Assembly: GCA_947631955.1 (NCBI GenBank)
Contig: CANRNJ010000005.1
Location: 149,544-190,185 of the forward strand
Length of the DNA: 40,642 nucleotides
Reading direction: 5' to 3'
Source of the DNA: an uncultured Lachnospiraceae bacterium
GTDB lineage: Bacteria; Bacillota; Clostridia; Lachnospirales; Lachnospiraceae
The notes beneath the pieces are model-generated. The model was not told where the DNA came from. It worked only from the letters and a program-made list of their open reading frames with translations, and searched no databases. Of this stretch, positions 23,545 through 31,388 are shown piece by piece. The stretch's first letter is position 1. Every line of letters starts with the position of its first letter. The translations under genes and the position numbers were made by a program.

Positions 23545-25285
23545 CGTTCTCACCGCCTTTCTTTTGAACCGCGTACGCGCCGTACTGCGATTCGTATGTT
23601 TCGTAATACAAGCCTTTCTGCGCAAGGAGTTCCTCGTGCGTCCCCCGCTCCGCGATCATCCCGTTGTCCAGCACGATGATCTCATCCGCGTGCCGTACCG
23701 CGCTGATCCGGTGCGCTATAATGATCTTGGTGGTATGTTCGAGCTCCTTCAGCGTCTGCTGGATCAGGTGCTCCGTTTCCATGTCTAACGCCGACGTGGA
23801 ATCGTCCAGCACCAGCACAGGGTCGCGCTTGGCCAGAGCCCTTGCGATGCTGATGCGCTGTTTCTGTCCTCCTGACAGTCCCACGCCCCTCTCGCCGATA
23901 ACCGTGTCGTAACGCTCCTCCATCCGTTCGATGAAGCCGCTCGCCTGCGCCTGCGTCGATGCCCGGAGGACCGTTTCAAAACCGATCGTTTCCTTTTTGC
24001 CCAGTTTGATGTTCTCATTGATCGTATCCGAAAACAGGAACACGTCCTGCATCACATAACTGATGCTCGTACGCAGCTGCTCCAGCGACAGATCTTTGAT
24101 ATTCACGTCGTCCAGATAAATACTCCCGTCCGTGGCGTCGTACATCCGCTGTAAAAGCTGTATGATCGATGTCTTGCCCGCTCCGGTCGCTCCCATGATC
24201 CCAAGCGTTCTGCCCGCCTCCACCGTAAAGGAGATATCATGCAGGATCTCGTGCATATCCGCTTTGTGGAAGGAAACGTGGTCAAAACAGATCCTGCCTT
24301 TTACCTTATCGAGCACCACCGGCTCAGCGCTCTCTGCAATGCTCGGCTGTTCCCGATAGATCTTCCGGATCTTCTTCTGAGAGGCCACCGCCGACGAAAA
24401 ACTGTTCGTCAGCCAGCCGAGCATCTCCATCGGCCACACGATGTTGGTGGAATACTCAACAAAAGCCGTCAGGTTTCCCAGAGTCATCTCCCCGTCCATG
24501 ACAAATCTGCCGCCGACTAATATCGTCAGCAGCGGCAGGACCGCACGGACTACCGTAAAACACGGATAATACTTTACAAACACCTTCGACTGCTCCATAT
24601 TCAGATCGTAGTAGCGCCTGTTGTGGGACAGGAATTTGTCGATCTCAAACTTCTCTCTTGCAAACGCCTTGACCGTGCGCACTCCCTCCAGATTCTCCTC
24701 CGCCACTGTATTGAGCGCGGCGTTTTCTTCGCTGATCTCCTCATAGACGACGCCCAGTCTGCGCTCCATAACAACCGCCACAGAACCGCACAGCAGCATT
24801 GCCGCCATAGGAATGAGCGCCAGCCGCCAGTTTAACAGGAACATACACACCAAGATAATGCCGGTATGGTACGCCACCTCGATCAGCAGCATACTCACAT
24901 ATCCAAGCGCATCCCAGATCCGGTCGATGTCCTCCTTCACACGCGCCATCAGCTCCCCGGTGTTCGTCCGGTCAAAAAAATCCGCGCTCAGGCCCTGGAT
25001 ATGGCGGAACAGATCGCGCCTCATGTTTCCCGATATCCTCACACCGTTCTTATCGAACGTATACTCTTTGACATACTGAAAGATACATCGCCCCGATCCG
25101 ACGCCCAGAAATCCCAGAAGCAGATATTTCAATTCGGAGAGTTCTCCTCCAACAATGACATCATCGACTACGCGCGCCATGAGCCTTGGCGACATCATAT
25201 CCAGTGTGACCGCGATCAGCAGGGATGCCGCCGCGATCAGGTATGGGATCTTATATTCCCAAAGATAAGTTGAAAGTTTCTTCAT
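23525..25285 (-). CDS. ABC exporter half-transporter, subunit A
   Basis: A 586-residue half-transporter with six transmembrane helices and a C-terminal ATPase domain. Walker A is GATGAGKTS, signature LSGGQKQR (canonical), Walker B VLVLDDSTSALD, where the catalytic glutamate is replaced by aspartate, H-loop IAHRIS. Together with the LSIGQ signature of subunit B this makes one of the two composite ATP sites degenerate, the pattern of asymmetric heterodimeric exporters. Start at 25285, GGGGGA 8 nt upstream. The region between this gene and the upstream amylase holds a terminator and the second copy of the 63-bp palindrome. Confidence 0.9.
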   Translation of the reverse strand: MKKLSTYLWEYKIPYLIAAASLLIAVTLDMMSPRLMARVVDDVIVGGELSELKYLLLGFLGVGSGRCIFQYVKEYTFDKNGVRISGNMRRDLFRHIQGLSADFFDRTNTGELMARVKEDIDRIWDALGYVSMLLIEVAYHTGIILVCMFLLNWRLALIPMAAMLLCGSVAVVMERRLGVVYEEISEENAALNTVAEENLEGVRTVKAFAREKFEIDKFLSHNRRYYDLNMEQSKVFVKYYPCFTVVRAVLPLLTILVGGRFVMDGEMTLGNLTAFVEYSTNIVWPMEMLGWLTNSFSSAVASQKKIRKIYREQPSIAESAEPVVLDKVKGRICFDHVSFHKADMHEILHDISFTVEAGRTLGIMGATGAGKTSIIQLLQRMYDATDGSIYLDDVNIKDLSLEQLRTSISYVMQDVFLFSDTINENIKLGKKETIGFETVLRASTQAQASGFIERMEERYDTVIGERGVGLSGGQKQRISIARALAKRDPVLVLDDSTSALDMETEHLIQQTLKELEHTTKIIIAHRISAVRHADEIIVLDNGMIAERGTHEELLAQKGLYYETYESQYGAYAVQKKGGENDGGKLV

Positions 25286-25298
25286 AAATGTTGTCCCC

Positions 25299-25361
25299 CG
25301 TCATCGCGGCATACGCCAAATTGACAAACAGTCTTGCCGACTTGGCTTATTGCCGCATAAA
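25299..25361 (-). repeat. 63-bp palindromic element, copy A (ABC exporter leader)
   Basis: Minus-strand reading begins TTTATGCGGCAATAAGCC and ends TTGGCGTATGCCGCGATGACG (parts shown). Outer arms GCGGCA...GCCAA and TTGGC...TGCCGC are complementary. Ungapped alignment with 12811-12873 gives 41 of 63 identities by hand. It sits directly after a terminator's T-run and before the exporter start, the same arrangement as copy B before valS. Confidence 0.6.
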
Positions 25362-25390
25362 AAAGGGCCATGGCGAAATCACCATGACCC
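25359..25390 (-). terminator. Terminator after the GH13 gene
   Basis: Arms GGGTCATGG and CCATGGCCC (one mismatch; 25365-25390) flank a short loop, followed on the minus strand by TTTTTT (25359-25364). It ends the amylase transcript, or it may act as an attenuator in the exporter leader. Confidence 0.8.
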
Positions 25391-25442
25391 GTGCAAGAAT
25401 CCGTCCTTCCCGGTATTCAACCGGTTATGTCCCGATCTCTCC

Positions 25443-26759
25443 TCAGCGCTCCATCTTCCAAAAATAAGCGCTGTAGGGCGGCAGTTCGCTGCCGCCGCCG
25501 AAATCATGTATTTTACCGCTTATCAGATCCACGGCCGTACCGCAGCCCGCGTCAAAATGGGCCGTATACGCTTCGCCGTCTGCATTGACCGCCACGAGCA
25601 CTCTCTCGTCCTCGCATCTGCGTTCAAAAATGCACTGTTTATTAGTCAGTACTACCGAGCGGAAATCCCCGTAGTTGAGAGCCTTTGATCCCTTTTTCGC
25701 CTCCGCCAGTCCTGCGATCCAATCGCACAGATCATTCCACTCAGGCTCCTCAAAACATGCCCGCAATGCGGGATCTCCCTCGTTCTTATGGGCTTTGGCG
25801 CCCCATTCGCTGCCGTAATACACGCACGGGATCCCCGGCATACCGAAGCACAGCGCATAGATCAACGGCAGATGTTTCTCGTTGGTCAGGATACTGGCAA
25901 CTCTCGTCACATCATGGTTATCCACAAAAGACAGCATATGTTTCCCTTTATATAACGTCCAGTTCTCCGGGCCGAACTGTCTGAGAAGGGAATGTACGAT
26001 CTCAAACATGTTCATGCTGTTAAAACTGGAAAAAAGCCCCTTGTAGCACTCGTAATTCGTGGCAGAGTGCAGCATCTGGTCATTGACAAGCTGATTGTAG
26101 TCGCCGTGCAGCATTTCCCCCAGAAGATAGAAATCCTCTTTCAGCCCGCCGGTATATTCCCGGAGCCTCCTGACGAAATCACGATCCAGACAATACGCCA
26201 CGTCCAGACGGAGCCCGTCGATATCAAATTCCTCTATCCATCCTTTCACGCTGTCAAACAGATGGCGGACCACATCCTCATTGCGCAGATTGAGTTTGAC
26301 CAGATCATAATTGCCTTCCCAGCCCTCATACCACAATCCGTCGTTATAGTTGGAATTGCCGTCGAAGCTTATATGGAACCAATCCTTGTAAGGCGAGTCC
26401 CAGCGCTTCTCCAACACGTCCTGAAAAGCCCAGAAACCCCGTCCCACATGATTGAAGACGCCGTCCAAGATCACCCGGATGCCATTGTCATGCAGATTGC
26501 GGCATACCTCTTTGAAATCCTCGTTGGTTCCCAGACGGCAGTCGATCTTATGATAATCTCTCGTATTGTAGCCGTGCGTATCCGATTCAAACACCGGCGA
26601 AAAATAGATCGCGTTGATCCCCAGTTTCTTCATATGAGGGATCCAGTCGTTCACTTTCCGGATCCGGTGCGTCAGCTCTCCGTCATTTTCAAAAGGCGCT
26701 CCGCAGAATCCCAAAGGATATATTTGATAAAAAACACTTTCATATGCCCACATGTCCAT
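25443..26759 (-). CDS. GH13 alpha-glucosidase/amylase-family protein
   Basis: A 438-residue cytoplasmic GH13 enzyme, probably a neopullulanase/cyclomaltodextrinase or maltodextrin glucosidase acting on alpha-1,4-glucans. All four conserved regions are present: DGVFNHVG (residues 99-106), GLRLDVAYC with nucleophile Asp186, LLGEMLHGD with acid/base Glu215, and FVDNHD with Asp283. The C-terminal beta domain ends at ELPPYSAYFWKMER. No signal peptide, so it works on imported oligosaccharides. Start is 26759 or the ATG two codons later (GGGAG lies 3 or 9 nt away). Has its own promoter (26865-26892) and terminator. Confidence 0.9.
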   Translation of the reverse strand: MDMWAYESVFYQIYPLGFCGAPFENDGELTHRIRKVNDWIPHMKKLGINAIYFSPVFESDTHGYNTRDYHKIDCRLGTNEDFKEVCRNLHDNGIRVILDGVFNHVGRGFWAFQDVLEKRWDSPYKDWFHISFDGNSNYNDGLWYEGWEGNYDLVKLNLRNEDVVRHLFDSVKGWIEEFDIDGLRLDVAYCLDRDFVRRLREYTGGLKEDFYLLGEMLHGDYNQLVNDQMLHSATNYECYKGLFSSFNSMNMFEIVHSLLRQFGPENWTLYKGKHMLSFVDNHDVTRVASILTNEKHLPLIYALCFGMPGIPCVYYGSEWGAKAHKNEGDPALRACFEEPEWNDLCDWIAGLAEAKKGSKALNYGDFRSVVLTNKQCIFERRCEDERVLVAVNADGEAYTAHFDAGCGTAVDLISGKIHDFGGGSELPPYSAYFWKMER

Positions 26760-26814
26760 ATACTCCCTTTCCTCTATGTGTCCGCCGCACGGGTCCTGCC
26801 GCGTACGGCTTTAT

Positions 26815-26864
26815 GATCCATATATGTTCTCTCGGATCCATATATCTATCCATATATGTTCTCT
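26815..26864. repeat. Direct repeat in the amylase leader
   Basis: ATCCATATATGTTCTCT occurs twice (near 26816 and 26848), with a shortened copy between. It lies between the promoter and the start codon, so it is transcribed. Function unknown. Confidence 0.6.
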
Positions 26865-26892
26865 ATTCTAACATGCGGAAGCGGATTTGCAA
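26865..26892 (-). promoter_or_regulatory. Promoter of the GH13 gene
   Basis: Minus-strand -35 TTGCAA (26887-26892), -10 TAGAAT (26865-26870), 16-nt spacer. Confidence 0.6.
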
Positions 26893-27229
26893 AGATAATT
26901 TGCAAAGGACATTTTTATTGACCGGTATAGTACTGTTTTGGCATGCACTAAAATCCGTTTTTCAACTTTTCCACAACATTTCATTTAAAAAACTGGAAAA
27001 TCAATTAAAAATTCCAAAAAAATCCCCAATTTCCACAAAGTTATCCACATCGACATGATTGTCATTTTGCAATGACCCTCATTCCTTTTTTGCCAAAAAA
27101 GTGCGAAATCAATAAATATTTCTCCTATTTTTCTGTCAATTTTCCCTTTTTTCGATAATGAAAGATGTCGGAAAATGGTATATAATGTTTTTATGCGAAA
27201 CGGGATCTTTTTCCGAATCGATCAATACA
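26893..27229. other. AT-rich intergenic region with DnaA-box-like sites
   Basis: About 340 bases without a gene between the divergent amylase and endonuclease IV genes. It contains three sequences resembling the DnaA box in the same orientation: TTTTCCACA (26967-26975), ATTTCCACA (27029-27037) and a perfect TTATCCACA (27041-27049). The surroundings are A/T-rich. No replication gene is in the window, so an origin is not claimed. A TATAAT at 27181-27186 is the likely -10 of endonuclease IV. Confidence 0.45.
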
Positions 27230-27277
27230 GTCAATATATTTTGTATGATAAGCACGACAAGTCAATATATTTTGTAT
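27229..27277. repeat. Direct repeat in the endonuclease IV leader
   Basis: The 18-mer AGTCAATATATTTTGTAT occurs at 27229-27246 and 27260-27277, 31 bp apart (three helical turns). It lies between the likely -10 box and the start codon. Confidence 0.75.
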
Positions 27278-27329
27278 CCTGACGTTATCAGTCAACCGAA
27301 AAAGATCACAGAAAGAGAGGCAGACAGAT

Positions 27330-28187
27330 ATGACACCGATTTTGGGATCCCATGTGGGGATGAGCGGCAAAGAGATGATGCTGGGTTCCGTTAAGGAAGC
27401 CCTCTCCTATCAGGCCGATACTTTTATGCTGTACACCGGAGCGCCGCAGAACACGAAGCGCAAAGCCATCGCGGAGCTGAACATCGACGCGGCCTGGGAA
27501 GAGATGCGGCGCCACGGCATCGAGAGTTTCGTCGTCCACGCTCCGTATATCATCAACTTGGCCAATACAGTCAATCCGTCCACATACGAGATCGCCATAG
27601 AATCTCTGGCTTCGGAGATCGAGCGCACGATTGCCATGGGCTCCCACATCCTGATCCTCCACCCCGGCTCTCATGTGGGCGCGGGCGTCGAATCCGGAAT
27701 TGACCGAATCGCTCAAGGCTTGAATCAGGTACTGACTAACGCCACAGACTGCTGTATCGCGTTGGAAACCATGGCGGGCAAAGGTTCCGAGATCGGCCGC
27801 TGTTTTGAAGAACTGGCCGCCATATACGACAAGACCGTCCACAGCGATAAGCTGCGCGTCTGTATGGACACCTGCCATCTGAACGACGCCGGATATGATA
27901 TTGTAAACGACTTCGACGGGGTGATTGACCGATTTGATCAATTAATTGGAAAAGACCAGATCGCGCTGTTCCACATCAACGACAGCAAAAACGAACGGGG
28001 CGCCGCCAAGGACCGCCACGCCAATATCGGCATGGGAACCATCGGGACAAAGGCGCTTCGCTATATCGTCCATCATCCCGATTTCATGCATCTTCCGAAA
28101 ATACTGGAAACGCCCTACATCCCCTCCGCGGACGATCCTAAGAAAACAGTCCCGCCCTACCGGGAAGAAATTGCCCTGCTGCGGTGA
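27330..28187 (+). CDS. nfo: Endonuclease IV (AP endonuclease)
   Basis: A 285-residue endonuclease IV, which nicks DNA 5' to abasic sites in base-excision repair and uses three zinc ions. Metal-binding residues are in place: His70 (VVHAPY), His111 (LHPGSHVG), Glu146 (ALETMAGKG), Asp180 and His183 ([13 protein letters not shown]), the FHINDSK histidine, DRHANIGMG and the C-terminal ETP glutamate. Full length. AGAGAGG lies about 9 nt upstream of the ATG. It converges on the helicase gene, and the first unit of a 37-bp repeat overlaps its stop codon. Confidence 0.96.
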   Translation: MTPILGSHVGMSGKEMMLGSVKEALSYQADTFMLYTGAPQNTKRKAIAELNIDAAWEEMRRHGIESFVVHAPYIINLANTVNPSTYEIAIESLASEIERTIAMGSHILILHPGSHVGAGVESGIDRIAQGLNQVLTNATDCCIALETMAGKGSEIGRCFEELAAIYDKTVHSDKLRVCMDTCHLNDAGYDIVNDFDGVIDRFDQLIGKDQIALFHINDSKNERGAAKDRHANIGMGTIGTKALRYIVHHPDFMHLPKILETPYIPSADDPKKTVPPYREEIALLR

Positions 28188-28296
28188 TCACAGCCATTCG
28201 TTTCGGAAGGATTCTACTCTCTGATCACAGCCATTCGTTCCGGAAGGGTTCCACTCTCTGATTACAGCCATTCGTTCCAGAAGCGTTCTATGCGCT
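28186..28296. repeat. Three 37-bp tandem copies of the helicase 3' end
   Basis: Units begin at 28186, 28223 and 28260, exactly 37 bp apart. The third is the real end of the helicase gene (last 12 codons, TAA stop); the other two lie beyond the stop and keep the tail, each with a TGA at the stop position. The first unit reaches the stop codon of nfo. No terminator is seen between the convergent genes. Confidence 0.9.
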
Positions 28297-30841
28297 GACC
28301 GACACGGTCAACATCTACGATCTCATAATTCCGCCACTCTCTGGGAAACATCCGCTGATAAGCCGATGTCAGGAAACGCTCGTCCAGAAGGACCACGATG
28401 CCGAAATCGTCCACCGTCCTTATGACCCGCCCCGCCGCCTGAAGCACCTTGTTCATTCCGGGATACCGATAGGCATAATCAAACCCGTTGTCACCCTGAC
28501 TGTCAAAATATTTTTTCAACAGTTCTCTCTCGCTGCACACCTGAGGGATTCCCGTCCCCACAACGACCGCCCCGATCAGGCTGTCTTTCTTTAGATCGAT
28601 GCCTTCGCCGAAGATGCCTCCCATCACGCAGAAGCCCAAAAGACTGGTTTCGTCCTCCATCTCGATGTCCATTTGAATCATTTCATTCAGATCGCAGTCC
28701 TCATTTCCGGTGAAACGGCCCAGAAATTCTTCCCGCGCCTGCTCATTCATATGGTCTTCCTGAACGATGCACTCTACGCTTCCGTCCGCATTGAAACAGC
28801 GCATATAAATGTCATACACCTCGCGCAGAAAAGCGTGCGACGGGAAGAACAACATATAATTGCCGTGCCGTTTTCCGACCACTTCATGGATGTAGGCGGC
28901 AATGCGGTAATACTCGTCACCGCTGCGTCTTGCATACCGGCTGGTCACATCCCGGCCGATATACAGGCCCATTTTTTCCGGACGGAAGATCGATCTGGCA
29001 TATACTTCATAGTCCCCGTCTTCCGCGCCGAGAAGCGTCTTATAATATTGAATCGGCAGCAGCGTGGCGGAAAACAGTACGGAACTTCTCCCCCGCATCA
29101 TACATGCACGGAGATTTTTGGCGGGATTGACGCAGAACAGTTTCAGAATAAAGCTACCATCCGACTCTATCTCGGAATAGGTCACATATCCCTCGTCCGC
29201 CAGATCGTACATTTCCAAAAAATGTGAAACCTCAAAATAGAACTCCAGAACATCCTTTCTTACCGGACTGTCTTCCTGATCGTCCAGATAATCGTCGATC
29301 GCGGCGCTAAGCCTTGTCAATGCCCGGACAAACGCCTCGATGTCCTCCTCCACCCTGTAGTCGGTACATTCGCGTTTCAGGGCGAGCAGTTCCTTATTGC
29401 AGTTGTTCAGATGCCATGCGACACGCTCGTCATAATCTTTTACCTGTCTGCGCAGTTTCAGAAAATCTTCTTTGCAAAGCACGGCGCTGTACATCTTCCT
29501 GCCGCGTTCCACCAGATTATGGGCCTCGTCGATCAGAAACACATAGTCGCCCCGGACCCCTTCCGCAAAAAATCTGCGCAGATACACATGCGGATCGAAC
29601 ACATAATTATAGTCGCATATGACCGCGTCCGAAAACAGGCTCATGTCCAGACACATCTCAAACGGGCAGACCCTGTGCTTTTGAGCATATTCTTCTATTT
29701 TTTCCCGGCTGTAGGCGTCCTCATGCGTCAGCAGGTCATACATGGCGTCGTTGACCCTGTCATAGTGTCCTTTGGCGTAGGGACAATGATCCGGGTCGCA
29801 CTCGGTTTCTTCCATAAAACAGATCTTCTCTTTCGCCGTCAGGATAATGCTCTTGAATCTCAGCCCGTGTTCCCGCAGCAGCCGGAACGTATCCTCCGCC
29901 ACCGTACGGGTGATGGTCTTGGCCGTGAGGTAGAAGATCTTCCGGCACATGCCTTCTCCCATCGCCTTGACGGCGGGAAAGACCGTTGAGATCGTCTTGC
30001 CGACTCCCGTCGGCGCCTCGATAAAAAGCTTGCGTTGATGGTATATCGTGCGGTACACATCCGAAACCAGTTCTTTCTGGCCCTCCCGGTATTCAAACGG
30101 GAACGGCAGAGCCTTGATCGACTCCTGCCGCATCTCCTGCCACGCGAAGTCATAATCGGCCCATTTTCGATATTGCTCCATGACGTTCATGAACCATTGT
30201 TCCAGTTCCGGAAAGGAAAATTCATAATGGAAATACCGGATCTCCTCGGTTTCCATATGGCAGTACGTCATCCGTACGCGGATCCTGTCCAGACGATTCT
30301 GCGCCGCATAAATATACGCATAACATTTTGCCTGCGCCAGATGCACCGGCACAGGTTCCTTCATCTTTTTTACATCATGGAACGTTCCTTTTATCTCGTC
30401 GATCGTCACCTGAAGCTGCTTTGCCCCATGCGGTGCGGATGTACTGCCGTCCCGCTTAAGGATAAGGATACCGCCTTCATCCGCCGTTATGTCCCCGTCG
30501 GCACGGCCCTCGATCAGATTCCCGCCGGATCTCTCCTCGATCAGGATCCCGTCGGCACGGTTCTCGACCAGATTCCCGCCGGATCTCTCTTCGATCAGGA
30601 TCCCGTCGGCACGGCCCTCGATCAGGATGTCGTACTCTTCCAGACTGTGCCGATACACGAGAACAACCTCCGCATGATAGCCCGGCCCCATCCGCTTCTG
30701 TATCATCCGATGGATCCGGCTTCCCTCCTGCATCGCGTTCTCTGCGGACACCGCTTTTCTGTTGTCGATATCTCCGGAGCGCAGAACAAATTCCACCAAG
30801 CCCCTGACCGAAACATGTACTTCTCTCTTCAACTCGTCCAT
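28262..30841 (-). CDS. PD-(D/E)XK nuclease fused to XPD/DinG-type helicase
   Basis: An 859-residue protein. The N-terminal 230 residues look like a RecB/Cas4-type nuclease: MQEGSRIHRMIQKR (His), GRADG (Asp79), IDEIKGT (Glu149, Lys151) and AQAKCYAYIYA. The rest is an iron-sulphur superfamily 2 helicase: Walker A APTGVGKT (about 276-283), cysteines CFMEETECDPDHC...CPFEMC for a 4Fe-4S cluster, DEAH box LIDEAHNL, motif VI QAAGRVIRT. It should unwind and cut DNA; a repair role fits nearby nfo. Start set at ATG 30841, although GGGAG is 12 nt away; a TTG three codons earlier is possible. An 18-residue repeat duplicates the GRADG motif (see repeat). Confidence 0.87.
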   Translation of the reverse strand: MDELKREVHVSVRGLVEFVLRSGDIDNRKAVSAENAMQEGSRIHRMIQKRMGPGYHAEVVLVYRHSLEEYDILIEGRADGILIEERSGGNLVENRADGILIEERSGGNLIEGRADGDITADEGGILILKRDGSTSAPHGAKQLQVTIDEIKGTFHDVKKMKEPVPVHLAQAKCYAYIYAAQNRLDRIRVRMTYCHMETEEIRYFHYEFSFPELEQWFMNVMEQYRKWADYDFAWQEMRQESIKALPFPFEYREGQKELVSDVYRTIYHQRKLFIEAPTGVGKTISTVFPAVKAMGEGMCRKIFYLTAKTITRTVAEDTFRLLREHGLRFKSIILTAKEKICFMEETECDPDHCPYAKGHYDRVNDAMYDLLTHEDAYSREKIEEYAQKHRVCPFEMCLDMSLFSDAVICDYNYVFDPHVYLRRFFAEGVRGDYVFLIDEAHNLVERGRKMYSAVLCKEDFLKLRRQVKDYDERVAWHLNNCNKELLALKRECTDYRVEEDIEAFVRALTRLSAAIDDYLDDQEDSPVRKDVLEFYFEVSHFLEMYDLADEGYVTYSEIESDGSFILKLFCVNPAKNLRACMMRGRSSVLFSATLLPIQYYKTLLGAEDGDYEVYARSIFRPEKMGLYIGRDVTSRYARRSGDEYYRIAAYIHEVVGKRHGNYMLFFPSHAFLREVYDIYMRCFNADGSVECIVQEDHMNEQAREEFLGRFTGNEDCDLNEMIQMDIEMEDETSLLGFCVMGGIFGEGIDLKKDSLIGAVVVGTGIPQVCSERELLKKYFDSQGDNGFDYAYRYPGMNKVLQAAGRVIRTVDDFGIVVLLDERFLTSAYQRMFPREWRNYEIVDVDRVGQRIERFWNEWL
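30497..30620. repeat. In-frame 54-bp repeat in the nuclease domain
   Basis: GTCGGCACGG starts at 30497, 30551 and 30605, 54 bp apart. The unit encodes RADG-ILIEERSGGNLxEx (18 residues); two whole units and a partial one are present, so the candidate catalytic Asp occurs three times (Asp79, Asp97, Asp115). Confidence 0.88.
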
Positions 30842-30850
30842 ACCAAACAA

Positions 30851-30887
30851 AAACTCCCTATCAAGATATTACGATATCTCCGATAGG
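30851..30887 (-). terminator. Hairpin whose 3' arm carries the helicase ribosome binding site
   Basis: Arms CTCCCTATC and GATAGGGAG are perfectly complementary (9 bp) with an inner ATAT/ATAT pairing. On the minus strand the hairpin is followed by TTTTTG, as in a terminator of the HPr-like gene. The only GGGAG before the helicase start lies in its 3' arm, so the fold would also hide that site. Confidence 0.7.
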
Positions 30888-30921
30888 GAGTCAATGCGGC
30901 CGTTTGTTCCGGATCATATAA

Positions 30922-31146
30922 TTAACAAGCTACTGCAAATTTGCTGAGGTATTTCTCAAATTCCGCGTCATATCCGTTATAGGAAACCGTCAGGACCTGG
31001 TTAAAATTAAGTCCTAAAACACCGATGATCGATTTGGCATCCACTATGAAACTATTGTAGGAGATGTCCACATCAAAGATGCATTTTGTAGCAGCGCATA
31101 CAAAGTCCTTCACTTCGTCCGGTCTTAATTTGATTCTGTGCTTCAT
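30922..31146 (-). CDS. HPr-like protein lacking the phosphorylatable histidine
   Basis: A 74-residue protein with the HPr fold signature in its second half: NSFIVDAKSIIGVLGLNFNQVLTVSYNG parallels the KSIMGVMSLG region of HPr. In true HPr the N-terminal segment contains the phosphorylated His15 in an HARPA motif; here the corresponding stretch is KLRPDEVKDF and there is no histidine. It is therefore unlikely to carry phosphate in the sugar PTS and may be regulatory. Start at 31146 with AAGGAAGG upstream. Own promoter at 31224-31251 and a terminator before the helicase. Confidence 0.8.
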   Translation of the reverse strand: MKHRIKLRPDEVKDFVCAATKCIFDVDISYNSFIVDAKSIIGVLGLNFNQVLTVSYNGYDAEFEKYLSKFAVAC

Positions 31147-31223
31147 AACGTTCACCTTCCTTTTCCATTCCTGTATGCAAAAGGCACACATAGAAAATCG
31201 TTTTCTTTCTCCTCGTTGACATG

Positions 31224-31251
31224 ATTATACTCTTTTCATAACATTTGTAAA
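31224..31251 (-). promoter_or_regulatory. Promoter of the HPr-like gene
   Basis: Minus-strand -35 TTTACA (31246-31251), -10 TATAAT (31224-31229), 16-nt spacer. Confidence 0.8.
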
Positions 31252-31388
31252 GAGATTTTTTTGTTCCAAATAAAGTACAATTTCCGCGGTTTCGTAACTT
31301 TTTTGATTCTGCCGCCCGTCCGGACGCAAAAAATTGTTCATTTTGCCTATTATCCCCATATCTTGTGGTCATACCCAATAAAAACTGC

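Noticed and set aside
21910..23679. 589-codon plus-strand open frame opposite ABC subunit B
   Set aside because: Antisense shadow of a convincing ABC transporter gene.
26960..27050. Replication origin
   Set aside because: DnaA-box-like sites alone are not enough: no dnaA, dnaN or other origin marker is in the window and only one box is perfect.
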